Positions 1 through 7,376 of a stretch of 18,386 nt of DNA are shown piece after piece. Positions within the stretch are counted from its first letter, which is position 1, and every line of letters begins with the position of its first letter. This stretch comes from Candidatus Hydrogenedentota bacterium. Lineage in GTDB: Bacteria > Hydrogenedentota > Hydrogenedentia > Hydrogenedentales > SLHB01. The stretch lies in contig SLSB01000093.1 in the NCBI GenBank assembly GCA_007130675.1, positions 1 through 18,386 of the forward strand. Direction: 5' to 3'. Both the position numbers and the translations under genes were made by a program. Below the pieces are notes generated by a model that saw only the letters and a program-made list of their open reading frames with translations, was not told where the DNA came from and made no database searches.

Positions 1-4
1 GACA

Positions 5-30
5 GCGGACAGTTGCTGTCCGCATTCCTT
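5..30 (+). terminator. Possible intrinsic terminator of an upstream gene
   Basis: GCGGACAG at 5-12 pairs perfectly with CTGTCCGC at 16-23 across a three-base TTG loop. The stem is followed by the T-containing stretch ATTCCTT. The T tract is weak, so termination is an inference. It fits a position at the 3' end of a transcription unit that lies before this window, but it could equally be the first member of the stem-loop cluster described separately. Confidence 0.4.
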
Positions 31-37
31 AATGGCC

Positions 38-140
38 GGTCCAACGTGGACCTTGTTCGCGAGACTGGCGGATTGCAGCCGCCAGTGAGCGGGTATGAAA
101 ACCCGCTCCCCCTTGAAGAATTGTGCAAGAGACCCTTGCG
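38..140. repeat. Cluster of four further perfect stem-loops
   Basis: Four more inverted repeats follow the first hairpin. GGTCCA/TGGACC lies at 38-43 and 47-52 (3-base loop). ACTGGCGG/CCGCCAGT lies at 64-71 and 79-86 (7-base loop). GAGCGGGT/ACCCGCTC lies at 87-94 and 101-108 (6-base loop) and directly abuts the previous stem. GCAAG/CTTGC lies at 125-129 and 135-139. All arms are perfect complements and the loops are short. The dense packing suggests a structured RNA or a set of terminators. I do not recognise a known riboswitch, tRNA or small RNA family here; in particular it lacks the conserved bases of the c-di-GMP-I aptamer. Confidence 0.5.
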
Positions 141-346
141 GTTCTTACCAACCTCCCGGAAAGATTAAAAGACCATCCCCCCAACGCGCCTAGACATGAG
201 AAATTGGTTTTCAGTTTGCGGCTACAGTTCAATTTAATATGCTTTAGGCCGTCACAATGCATCCGCAGGGGAAAAATTCTCCCATCCCCGGGGGCATTCT
301 TGCCCTATCGGGATCCATGTCTCACGGACTCTCGTTCGTAAGTTTC

Positions 347-352
347 TATAAT
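347..352 (+). promoter_or_regulatory. Possible sigma-70-type -10 box
   Basis: A perfect TATAAT hexamer sits in an AT-rich patch (TTTCTATAATAAAAGG) upstream of flgB. No good TTGACA-like -35 is found at the proper distance. A housekeeping promoter feeding the flagellar operon is therefore possible but weakly supported. The -24/-12 element 30 bases downstream is a much better match to its consensus. Confidence 0.25.
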
Positions 353-379
353 AAAAGGCCTTAGATCGCTTTTAGTTCC

Positions 380-395
380 TGGCATACGGCTTGCT
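380..395 (+). promoter_or_regulatory. Sigma-54 (-24/-12) promoter of the flagellar operon
   Basis: TGGCATACGGCTTGCT matches the sigma-54 consensus TGGCACR-N4-TTGCW at every conserved position except one (T for C at position 6). The invariant GG (381-382) and GC (393-394) are correctly spaced. Transcription is predicted to start near 406, giving a leader of about 36 bases before the GTG of flgB at 442. In many flagellated bacteria the hook-basal-body genes depend on sigma-54 and an FlrC/FleQ-type enhancer-binding protein. No activator site could be identified. The site overlaps the first codons of the longest possible flgB reading frame, which supports the later GTG start. Confidence 0.75.
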
Positions 396-429
396 GATAC
401 TTTCGGTGACGGAGAATACTTCGGACGAA

Positions 430-435
430 AGGAGG
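430..435 (+). promoter_or_regulatory. Ribosome binding site deciding the flgB start
   Basis: AGGAGG lies six bases before GTG 442, inside the longer string ACGAAAGGAGG. It fixes the flgB start at 442 rather than the TTG at 391, which lies within the promoter. The same ACGAAAGGAGG string precedes fliK and flgD. Confidence 0.7.
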
Positions 436-441
436 GAGCTG

Positions 442-837
442 GTGGGACCGTTTTCGGGTGTCGAGGCGCCGCGACTGCTGCACAACGCGATGCGTGTGGC
501 GGCCACCAACCACCGCATCATCGCGAACAATGTCGCCAATGCCGACACGCCCAACTACAATGCCGTGCGTCTAGACTTTCAGGGAACCCTGAGGGCCGCT
601 CTCGAGGGCCGAGACCGCGTCTCTCTTCGCAAGACCCAGGCTCGGCATCTCGAGAGCACACGGTATTTCGCAAAATTCGACAATCTTGCGCTTTCCTCGA
701 AGAATGACTACAATAAAGTCGATTTGGAGGAGGAGATGACAAGACTTAGTGCCAACACGAGCGATTACACAACATATGGTACTATGCTTGTCAAGTATTT
801 CCAGCAGGTCAAGCATATGTTGAACACGCTTCGATAG
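442..837 (+). CDS. flgB: Flagellar proximal rod protein FlgB
   Basis: FlgB forms part of the proximal rod that joins the MS ring to the distal rod in the periplasm. The 131-residue product from GTG 442 has the usual family length. It carries the N-terminal rod/hook signature HRIIANNVANADTPNYNA at about residues 28-45, where family members read IANNIAN.NTPGY. The C-terminal half has the typical VDLEEEMTRLSAN segment that packs the terminal helices together. The reading frame extends upstream to a TTG at 391, but that lies inside the sigma-54 promoter, and a strong SD precedes 442. It is the first gene of the operon, 13 bases before flgC. Confidence 0.93.
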   Translation: MGPFSGVEAPRLLHNAMRVAATNHRIIANNVANADTPNYNAVRLDFQGTLRAALEGRDRVSLRKTQARHLESTRYFAKFDNLALSSKNDYNKVDLEEEMTRLSANTSDYTTYGTMLVKYFQQVKHMLNTLR

Positions 838-850
838 GAGCCAGGTCTCG

Positions 851-1285
851 ATGTCTCGAAATATGATATTGAGCGGCGTATCCGCCACCGATGTCGCGGT
901 GAGCGGGCTGAAGGCCCAGCGGATTCGCATGAATGTGATCGCGAACAACATTGCGAATGCGCTGACCACCCGTACTCCGCGCGGTGGGGCGTTTCGCCGC
1001 CAGATGGCCGTTTTTCGGGGCAACCAATTGCATCCGACGATCAATCCCGACAGGTTTGGCGTTCGGGTGAAATCAGTTAAGACGGATTTTTCGCCGCTAC
1101 GCCAGGTGTACGAACCGGGGCATCCTGATGCTACCGCGGACGGCTACGTTTCCTACCCCAATGTAGACGTTTCTGTCGAGATGGTGAATCTGGTGGCGGC
1201 TCAGCGGGCCTATGACGCCAACGTTGCCGTGGTGGTATCGGGTAAACGTATGCATCAGAAGGCCCTGGAGATCCTGCAGGCGTAA
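851..1285 (+). CDS. flgC: Flagellar proximal rod protein FlgC
   Basis: FlgC is the second proximal rod subunit and is exported through the flagellar type III apparatus. The 144-residue product begins at ATG 851, ten bases after an AGGAG overlapping the flgB stop. It contains the signature MNVIANNIANALTTRTPRGG near residues 27-46, corresponding to the family's NIANANTTRTP.GG. The C-terminal motif is YVSYPNVDVSVEMVNLVAAQRAYDANV, a hallmark of rod and hook proteins. The length and flgB-flgC-fliE order are standard. A GCAGAAAA repeat lies in the 81-base gap to fliE without an obvious role. Confidence 0.95.
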   Translation: MSRNMILSGVSATDVAVSGLKAQRIRMNVIANNIANALTTRTPRGGAFRRQMAVFRGNQLHPTINPDRFGVRVKSVKTDFSPLRQVYEPGHPDATADGYVSYPNVDVSVEMVNLVAAQRAYDANVAVVVSGKRMHQKALEILQA

Positions 1286-1366
1286 GGCAGGTGTGCTACA
1301 ATGCAGAAAAGCAGAAAAGCCTTGGGGAACGACGGCGGCAGGTTGAAGCCGCGCAGGAAGTAGGGT

Positions 1367-1690
1367 ATGGCAGACGATAGAATGAGGATCGAATCGCTGG
1401 GTCCGCGCCGGACCGAGATCAAGCCGCCCGAACTCCGCACATCCCGTGCCGCAGCCGGCAACACCGGCGCGGGGTCGTTCAAGGAAGTGCTTGCCGAGTC
1501 GGTCGGGGCCGTCCAGCGGATGCAAGATGAAGCGGACATGACCATCAAGCGTGTGGTTTCCGGGGAGATTAAAGACGTTACGGACGCGATTATCGCGCTC
1601 GAGCGGGCCGATGTGGCTTTCCAGACCATGATGACCGTTCGCAACAAGATTGTGGCAGCCTACGAAGAGATCATGCGCACACAGGTATAG
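1367..1690 (+). CDS. fliE: Flagellar hook-basal body adaptor FliE
   Basis: FliE links the MS ring to the proximal rod. The 107-residue product starts at ATG 1367, six bases after AGGAAG. Its first 40 residues are variable and rich in Arg and Pro. The conserved helical core follows (FKEVLAESVGAVQRMQDEAD, then VTDAIIALERADVAFQTMMTVRNKIVAAYEEIMR), which matches the family pattern ending in KIV.AYeEIMrM.V. Length and position after flgC are as expected. The next 604 bases to fliF hold only an uncertain ORF. Confidence 0.93.
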   Translation: MADDRMRIESLGPRRTEIKPPELRTSRAAAGNTGAGSFKEVLAESVGAVQRMQDEADMTIKRVVSGEIKDVTDAIIALERADVAFQTMMTVRNKIVAAYEEIMRTQV

Positions 1691-1757
1691 CGGCGGGCTC
1701 CCTCCGGTTTGTGCAGCAGAGGGACGCGCCGTAAGCATAGGGTAGAGGATATCGCCA

Positions 1758-2222
1758 GTGAGTTTTTTCCGTCATCTCGCGGCGTGCCTCGCGTGTCGGT
1801 GGGGAGCAGTCCCACGGAGCGATAAAGTCCGAGTGGGGGTGTTTGCAGTATCGGTTCCACTTGCGGCCTTGACGGCATGGCACAGTGCTCCGCCAGCCGA
1901 TCCGTTGGGGGCGTCGATGCTGCCGATTGCGGGCGCGCGTGTTCACGCGGTGGAGCCGCCGTCGCAGCGGGAGAGGCCAGACTCGTTAGGTAGAGAATTC
2001 GATGAGGAAGCCGTCGGCCGTTCGGGTGAATGGTTGGGCGGGCCGGGCGCGAAGGTGACAATTGAATCTGAATCAACCGCCGGTGGTTTGGGTGCGCAAC
2101 CGGGGGTTGAGGGCCAACATGATGACCGCTCGAAGACTTTCACTGTGCGGGAGAAGTCTTCAAGCGACGCTGAACCACTGTTCCGACAAGATGGCGCAAG
2201 GGGAGAATCGAGCGGATTGTAA
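1758..2222 (+). CDS. Hypothetical protein between fliE and fliF
   Basis: I do not recognise this 154-residue product. It starts at GTG 1758 with a modest GAGG (1745-1748) nine bases upstream. Residues about 24-42 form a moderately hydrophobic stretch (VRVGVFAVSVPLAALTAWH) that could be a membrane anchor. The rest is hydrophilic, low in hydrophobic residues, rich in Glu, Gly and Ser, and probably disordered. Close relatives of this gene cluster usually place fliF directly after fliE, so the gene would be an insertion. Codon use is broadly like the neighbours, and the frame fills most of an otherwise unexplained gap. It could still be a chance ORF in GC-rich DNA. Confidence 0.35.
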   Translation: MSFFRHLAACLACRWGAVPRSDKVRVGVFAVSVPLAALTAWHSAPPADPLGASMLPIAGARVHAVEPPSQRERPDSLGREFDEEAVGRSGEWLGGPGAKVTIESESTAGGLGAQPGVEGQHDDRSKTFTVREKSSSDAEPLFRQDGARGESSGL

Positions 2223-2294
2223 GCCCTTTCCGGCATGTAGTGCGCGGGGAGGGGTCGTGGTCGCCATAGTTCAGGAAGGTGAGGAAAACGGACC

Positions 2295-3851
2295 GTGTGG
2301 GAATCTCTACGCCAGCTAATGAGCGGCATGCAGCGCACGTGGGAGCGGCTTTCACTCAGCGCCAGGGTCAATATCGCGCTGTCGCTTGCGGCGACGCTAG
2401 TTGTGCTTGCCGTCTTGGTGGTTTACGGCAGCCGGCCGCAGTATGTCGTGCTGTATTCAGGGCTTGACCGCGACGATTCTGCCGCCATTATTCAATATCT
2501 CGAAGACAACAACATTCCTTACAGGACCCGCGAGGCGGGGGCCGTCGTTCTGGTGCGCACACGCGATCTCAGTGATGTGCGGGTTGCGCTGCGCCATCAG
2601 GATCTTCCCCGGGCGTACGGCGTGGGAGTCGGCTTCGAAATCTTCGACGAGCCCAGCGTGATGATCAGCCAAGCCGAACAAGACATCAGGTTCTGGCGCG
2701 CGGTCCAGGGCCACCTTCAGCGTATGCTCAACGAGTTCTCGTTCGTGAGACGTTCGCTGGTATATATTCACCGTGAGCAGGAAAGTCTGTTTGCCGTTGA
2801 CCAGCGCCCGAACAAGGCCGCGGTTACGCTGGACGTGACGCGCCCGTTGACGAAAGCCGAGATCGCCGCGGTGCTTGGCGTGGTGAGTTCTTTCGGCGGC
2901 GTGAACCTTTCGACCGACAACATTACTTTGGCGACGACGGACGGCAAGAGTCTGCATTTGCCGGCCGAGGATGAGTTTACCGCGATCTCGAACCGGCGGC
3001 TTGATTTCTTGAACGAGTATGAGCGCCAGCGCGAGTTGAAGGCCGAGAGCGCTTTGGCCAGGCTCGGGGTTCGGGGATTTGTACGCGTCAGTCTGGACAT
3101 CGACTCGACGACGGTCGAGGAGACATCCAACATAGCCCAACGAGGCACGGCGGTGAGTGAAATGGTCTCGAGGACCGAATCCACCAGCGTTGAGACCCTT
3201 CCCGAAGGTCCGCCTGGGACTCTCGCCAACATTCCGGAGGGCACTCCGGGCGCACTTGAAACGACGGAAAGCCAGCGCGAAGAGCTTTTCAACTACGAAC
3301 CGAGCGTAACCAGAACGGTACGAGTCACTCCTCCGGGATCCGTGCTGCAGACTCGCGCAGTTGTTGTAGTTTCAGGCACTTACGAGCCTGTTCTGGATGC
3401 CGATGGCAACGAAACCGGCGAAGTCGAATACGTTCCGCGGACTGATGACCAGTTGGAGGCCTACCGTACGGTGGTGGCCACGGCTGTAGGGCCAGAATTG
3501 ACGCCGGAGGAAGTGTCCGTCTTTGACCATCCGTTTGAAATTGAGCCCATTACGGCGATTGAGACATTTGAGGCATTTGAGTGGGCGCGAATACAAGAAA
3601 ATATGCTACAATGGGTGGGTACAGCCCTTAGAGCACTGCTTGTGGTTGTGGGGTTTATCATGTTTCGTAGATTCTTGCTGCGCGTTCTTGTAGTTTCCGA
3701 GGAAGGCGAGGTGCTTCCTCCCGAGCACGAGCCGACCATGCGCGAGATGCGCGGGCGGGAAATGGCCGAAGAGGTCGAGCGCGTGTCGACCGAGCAGCCG
3801 GAGCAAGTGGCGTCGTTGTTGCGCGCTTGGCTAGCCGAGAGCGAGGAGTAG
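2295..3851 (+). CDS. fliF: Flagellar MS-ring protein FliF
   Basis: FliF builds the MS ring in the inner membrane around the export gate. The 518-residue product starts at GTG 2295 behind AGGAAGGTGAGG; an ATG at 2319 is a less likely alternative. A first membrane segment lies at about 26-45, followed by the typical YVVLYSGLDRDDSAAIIQYL ring-building motif. The YscJ/FliF domain comes next (VMISQAEQDIRFWRAVQGHL). A Thr/Glu/Pro-rich loop lies around 295-340, and a second membrane segment at about 437-460. The C-terminal tail (EEVERVSTEQPEQVASLLRAWL) matches the FliG-binding motif. Domain content is complete. The tail contains the ribosome binding site for fliG. Confidence 0.96.
   Translation: MWESLRQLMSGMQRTWERLSLSARVNIALSLAATLVVLAVLVVYGSRPQYVVLYSGLDRDDSAAIIQYLEDNNIPYRTREAGAVVLVRTRDLSDVRVALRHQDLPRAYGVGVGFEIFDEPSVMISQAEQDIRFWRAVQGHLQRMLNEFSFVRRSLVYIHREQESLFAVDQRPNKAAVTLDVTRPLTKAEIAAVLGVVSSFGGVNLSTDNITLATTDGKSLHLPAEDEFTAISNRRLDFLNEYERQRELKAESALARLGVRGFVRVSLDIDSTTVEETSNIAQRGTAVSEMVSRTESTSVETLPEGPPGTLANIPEGTPGALETTESQREELFNYEPSVTRTVRVTPPGSVLQTRAVVVVSGTYEPVLDADGNETGEVEYVPRTDDQLEAYRTVVATAVGPELTPEEVSVFDHPFEIEPITAIETFEAFEWARIQENMLQWVGTALRALLVVVGFIMFRRFLLRVLVVSEEGEVLPPEHEPTMREMRGREMAEEVERVSTEQPEQVASLLRAWLAESEE
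3843..3848 (+). promoter_or_regulatory. Ribosome binding site supporting an ACG start for fliG
   Basis: GAGGAG forms the last two sense codons of fliF and lies seven bases before ACG 3856. This is standard SD geometry and suggests fliG is translationally coupled to fliF. No comparable SD precedes the first canonical in-frame start, GTG 3961. Confidence 0.6.
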
Positions 3852-3855
3852 GCGT

Positions 3856-4899
3856 ACGCTTAAGAAGAAAAAAGCGTCGGCGGCTGATATCGCAACGCTG
3901 GACGGGAACACCAAGGCGGCGATTCTGCTTGCTTGCCTGGGTCCAGCGGCCGCATCCCGTGTGCTTTCTCAAATGGACGATACCGAGATCGAACGGTTGA
4001 CGCTCGATCTTTCGAGTCTGGGTACCATCGAGCCCGACATGCGCGAGGCGATCATCGAGGAATTTCACCAGATGATGGTGGCCAACCGGTATGTGACGCA
4101 GGGCGGGGTCGAGTACGCCAAGAACCTGCTCGAATCGGCGTTGGGCCCCGAGCGGGCACTGGATATCCTGACCCGCCTTCAGAACAGCCTTCAGGAAGTG
4201 CCGTTCGAGTTTCTGAAGAAAGCGGATCCGAGCCAGATCATCACGTTCATCCAGGATGAACACCCTCAGACCATTGCGTTGATTCTGGCGCATCTGGAGC
4301 CGGACATTTCGGCGACGGTGCTTTCGGCGCTTTCTCCTGAAACGCGCACGGACGTGGTGCTGCGTGTTGCGACGATGGACCGCACCCCACCGGAGATCGT
4401 GCATGAAGTCGAGCGAGTGCTCGAGCGCAAAATGGCATCTGTTTTCAGCCAGGGGTTCACGTTTGCGGGCGGCGTGAAAGAGGTTGCCGAAATCCTGAAC
4501 CGCATCGAGCGGGCCACCGAGAAGAACATCATGGCTGAGCTCGAGGAACGCGATCCCGAGCTGGCGGACGAAATCTCGCGGTTGATGTTCACGTTTGATG
4601 ACCTGATTTATGTTGACGACGGCGGCATTCAGAAGGCACTTCGCGAGATTGATCAGAAAGACCTCGCGCTTGCCCTCAAGCATGGCGATGAGGATGTGAA
4701 GGAGAAGATTCTGAAGAACATGTCTTCACGGGCGCGCGAGATGATCGGGGAAGAGATGGAGTTTATGGGCCCGGTGCGGCTGCGCGATGTGGAAGAGGCG
4801 CAGCAGAAAATTGTTGGCGTTGTTCGGCGTCTCGAAGAAGCGGGCGAGATTATCATCGAAGGTCGCGGTGGGGGCACAGAGGACGACATTATCGTGTAA
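3856..4899 (+). CDS. fliG: Flagellar motor switch protein FliG, probable ACG start
   Basis: FliG sits under the MS ring, interacts with MotA and generates torque. The expected N-terminus (LKKKKASAADIATLDG, then TKAAILLACLGPAAASRVL) is encoded directly after fliF, in a frame open from 3835. That stretch has no ATG, GTG or TTG before GTG 3961. Starting at GTG 3961 would remove about 35 conserved residues that bind FliF. ACG 3856, seven bases after GAGGAG, gives a normal 347-residue protein. The middle domain has the EHPQ motif at residues 135-138. The C-terminal torque domain (FDDLIYVDDGGIQKALREID, SSRAREMIGEE) is intact. Product identity is certain; the start is inferred, and a sequencing error or a +1 frameshift from fliF are alternatives. 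Confidence 0.9.
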   Translation, partial: TLKKKKASAADIATLDGNTKAAILLACLGPAAASRVLSQMDDTEIERLTLDLSSLGTIEPDMREAIIEEFHQMMVANRYVTQGGVEYAKNLLESALGPERALDILTRLQNSLQEVPFEFLKKADPSQIITFIQDEHPQTIALILAHLEPDISATVLSALSPETRTDVVLRVATMDRTPPEIVHEVERVLERKMASVFSQGFTFAGGVKEVAEILNRIERATEKNIMAELEERDPELADEISRLMFTFDDLIYVDDGGIQKALREIDQKDLALALKHGDEDVKEKILKNMSSRAREMIGEEMEFMGPVRLRDVEEAQQKIVGVVRRLEEAGEIIIEGRGGGTEDDIIV

Positions 4900-4938
4900 T
4901 GGCGGGAATCTGAGACTTGGGGAGCATATACTGGGGAC

Positions 4939-5589
4939 ATGGCAAGGATCATCAAAGCGTGGGAATCCAGTTCGCAAGAGTATCCTTCTTATGAGCGGGA
5001 TCCTCTCGAATTTGTGAGGCCGGGCCCGCATCAAAGTTCGGGCGGTCTTGCACTCGACCCGCATCAGATCGTCGAAGAGGCTCGACGGGAGGCAGAGCAG
5101 AAAGTGCGCGAGGCCTACGCGGAGGGGCTTCGCCGGGGCACGGAAGCGGGCCAGGCGGCGTTTGCCGAAGCGGTGGGAAAATCCGCTGCGGCGCTCGAGC
5201 AGGCCGCCAAGACACTGATCGAGGCGCGCGAGCGGTTTCTCGAGTCGTTGGAACCCGAGGTGGTGGGATTGGCTGCCGCCATTGCGGAACGCATTCTTCG
5301 GCGTGAACCTGCGGTGGACCCCGAGCGCGTGCGGCGAACGGTGCGCGAAGCACTGACGCATCTCGAAAGACGCGAGCAGATTACGCTCCGGCTGAATCCG
5401 GCCGATCTCGCTGCTCTCGAGGAGCAGAATGTGAAACTCCTCGAGGATTTCGACGCTGTCGAGCACCTCGATGTGGTCGCGGACGATACCGTGGCGCCGG
5501 GGGGATGTGTGGCCGAATCCGAACATCTGGAAGTGGATGCCCAGATCAAAACGCAGTTCGACAAGATCATCAATGGTCTCTTGGAGTGA
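4939..5589 (+). CDS. fliH: Flagellar export ATPase regulator FliH
   Basis: FliH forms the peripheral stalk of the export apparatus, holding FliI and docking it to the C ring and FlhA. The 216-residue product starts at ATG 4939. Its N-terminus (ARIIKAW) carries a Trp at residue 8, like the N-terminal Trp residues of FliH known to contact FlhA. The coiled region (about 40-75) contains the family's GxxxG repeat (GLRRGTEAG). The C-terminal domain has the pattern AIAERILRREPAVDPERVRRTVREAL, followed by DDTVAPGGCVAES, comparable to the V-type ATPase subunit E/FliH fold. Its stop lies three bases before the fliI GTG. Confidence 0.92.
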   Translation: MARIIKAWESSSQEYPSYERDPLEFVRPGPHQSSGGLALDPHQIVEEARREAEQKVREAYAEGLRRGTEAGQAAFAEAVGKSAAALEQAAKTLIEARERFLESLEPEVVGLAAAIAERILRREPAVDPERVRRTVREALTHLERREQITLRLNPADLAALEEQNVKLLEDFDAVEHLDVVADDTVAPGGCVAESEHLEVDAQIKTQFDKIINGLLE

Positions 5590-5592
5590 GCT

Positions 5593-6909
5593 GTGGCGAT
5601 TCCCCATCTCGAGCGATACCGGCGGAAGGTTAGCGAGAGCGACCCCGTTGCCGTCTATGGACGGGTGCTTGATGTCGTCGGGCTCACCGTTGAGTCGACC
5701 GGCCCGCCCATGCGCATCGGTGACCTGTGCTATGTGCAGTCGCGGGATGGTGGCAGCACGGTTCCGGTCGAAGTAGTTGGATTTCGTGGCCGGCGGATTT
5801 TGTTGATGCCTCTGGGCGACATGCATGGCATTGCTCCGGAGAGCATCCTGATCCCCACCTACAAGCCGCAGATGGTGCGTGTGGGCGAAGAGCTTCTGGG
5901 CCGGGTGATCGACAGTATGGGGATGCCCCTGGACGACGGCCCGGTGCCGAGGATGAAGGCCGAGGTTGCGCTCACCGCAACGCCTCCACGCCCTCTCGAA
6001 CGGTCGCGGATCGAGGTGCCAGTAGCCACGGGAATCCGTGCGATTGACGCATGTATCACCTGCGGAAAGGGGCAGCGCGTCGGGGTCATGTCGGGCAGCG
6101 GCGTCGGAAAAAGCAAGCTGATCGGGATGATTGCCCGCAACACGAATGCCGACGTAAATGTCATTGGACTCATTGGCGAGCGAGGCCGCGAGGTGCGCGA
6201 GTTTGTCGAGGGGGACCTGGGGCCGGAAGGTCTTGCGCGGTCGGTTGTGGTCGTGGCGACCTCCGACGAGCCGGCATTGTGCCGCGTCAAAGGCGCTTGC
6301 ATGGTGACAGCCATTGCCGAGTGGTTCCGGGAACGCGGCGCGGACGTCATGCTGATGCTCGATTCGATTACGCGTTTCGCGATGGCTCAACGCGAGGTGG
6401 GCTTGGCCATTGGCGAACCGCCGACTTCAAAGGGCTATCCGCCGTCGGTGTATTCGCTGTTGCCGAAACTGCTTGAACGGGCGGGCACGTCGTCTCGAGG
6501 AAGCATTACGGGCATCTATACCGTGCTCATCGAAGCGGACGATTTGAACGATCCGATTGGCGACGCGGTGCGCAGTTTTCTTGACGGGCATATCGCGTTA
6601 TCGCGCGACCTCGCCATGCGCAATCATTATCCGGCCGTGGACGTGACCGGCAGCGTAAGCCGTTGCATGATCGATGTGACGAGCGAAGAGCATCAGCGCT
6701 TGGCGGGCGATCTGCGGCGCGTACTTGCCACCTACCGAGACGCCGAAGACCTCGTGAACATCGGCGCGTATGTCGAGGGAAGCAATCCGGAGATTGACCG
6801 GGCCCTGAAGCTGATGCCGAAAGTCCAGGCGTTTCTTCAGCAAGGGCTGTATGAAGAGTCGGCTTACGAAGAAATCGAGCGCCTCATGGGCACGGCATTG
6901 CAGGGGTGA
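5593..6909 (+). CDS. fliI: Flagellum-specific export ATPase FliI
   Basis: FliI is the hexameric ATPase that assists export of flagellar proteins. The 438-residue product starts at GTG 5593, six bases after the GGAG in the end of fliH. It has the Walker A loop GSGVGKS at residues 168-174 with Lys173. Downstream is the Walker B segment VMLMLDSITRFAMAQREVGL, followed by the family signature GEPPTSKGYPPSVYSLLPKL. Those residues and GERGREVREF match the F1-beta/FliI family closely. The N-terminal beta-barrel and C-terminal helical domain are complete. Order fliH-fliI-fliJ is standard, and coding density implies one transcript. Confidence 0.97.
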   Translation: MAIPHLERYRRKVSESDPVAVYGRVLDVVGLTVESTGPPMRIGDLCYVQSRDGGSTVPVEVVGFRGRRILLMPLGDMHGIAPESILIPTYKPQMVRVGEELLGRVIDSMGMPLDDGPVPRMKAEVALTATPPRPLERSRIEVPVATGIRAIDACITCGKGQRVGVMSGSGVGKSKLIGMIARNTNADVNVIGLIGERGREVREFVEGDLGPEGLARSVVVVATSDEPALCRVKGACMVTAIAEWFRERGADVMLMLDSITRFAMAQREVGLAIGEPPTSKGYPPSVYSLLPKLLERAGTSSRGSITGIYTVLIEADDLNDPIGDAVRSFLDGHIALSRDLAMRNHYPAVDVTGSVSRCMIDVTSEEHQRLAGDLRRVLATYRDAEDLVNIGAYVEGSNPEIDRALKLMPKVQAFLQQGLYEESAYEEIERLMGTALQG

Positions 6910-6914
6910 GGGAA

Positions 6915-7376
6915 ATGGCGGCAGCAAAACCATTCAGGTACGGAACGCTATTGCGGGTACGGCAACGTCAGGAGGATGCAAAATCCACCGCGTTGGCCCA
7001 GATGCGCAGGGCGGTGCGTTCCGCCGAGGAACAGCACCGCGAGATTGTCGGGCAGCAGCTCGCGGCGTTCGAGAGTGCCGCCGCGCTGGCGTGCGAGCAG
7101 TTTGACGCTTCCGACATTCGGCGCTATTTTGTTTACGAGCGGCACCTTTCGCGGCTTGCCGTTGAAAAGGATGCCGAGATCGCGCATTTGCGGCGTGAAG
7201 AGGACGAACGCAGGAGTGATCTCGAGGAAGCCATGAAGCGGCGCAAGGTGCTTGAGAAGCTCAAGAGCCGCAAGGACGAAGCGTTAAAGTATATGCTGGG
7301 TCAGGAAGAACAGAAACGTGTGGATGAGGCCGCGGTGAACCGGGCGGCCCAGGCAGACGGACCCCGAAAATCATGA
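6915..7376 (+). CDS. fliJ: Flagellar export chaperone FliJ
   Basis: FliJ is a small antiparallel coiled-coil protein that acts as the central stalk of the FliI ring and escorts export chaperones. The 153-residue product from ATG 6915 is highly charged and almost wholly helical (Glu, Arg, Lys, Ala), with the typical start KPFRYGTLLRVRQRQED. AGGGG at 6902-6906 lies eight bases ahead; the GTG at 6906 is in frame but would sit within that SD. Sequence similarity within FliJ is generally weak, so the call rests on size, coiled-coil character and the place directly after fliI. It overlaps the next gene by ATGA. Confidence 0.85.
   Translation: MAAAKPFRYGTLLRVRQRQEDAKSTALAQMRRAVRSAEEQHREIVGQQLAAFESAAALACEQFDASDIRRYFVYERHLSRLAVEKDAEIAHLRREEDERRSDLEEAMKRRKVLEKLKSRKDEALKYMLGQEEQKRVDEAAVNRAAQADGPRKS

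Noticed and set aside
205..220. Second -24/-12-like site (TGGTTTTCAGTTTGCG)
   Set aside because: GG and GC spacing is right, but the CAC part of the -24 element is absent and it lies 220 bases from flgB; the site at 380-395 is far better.
1294..1302. Extended -10-like TGCTACAAT between flgC and fliE
   Set aside because: No -35 match, and the genes are adjacent members of one compact operon; likely chance.
4726..6390. Long minus-strand open frame (554 codons) opposite fliG, fliH and fliI
   Set aside because: It is antisense to three clearly conserved genes, its product is rich in His, Arg and Pro without domains, and such frames are common opposite GC-rich genes.
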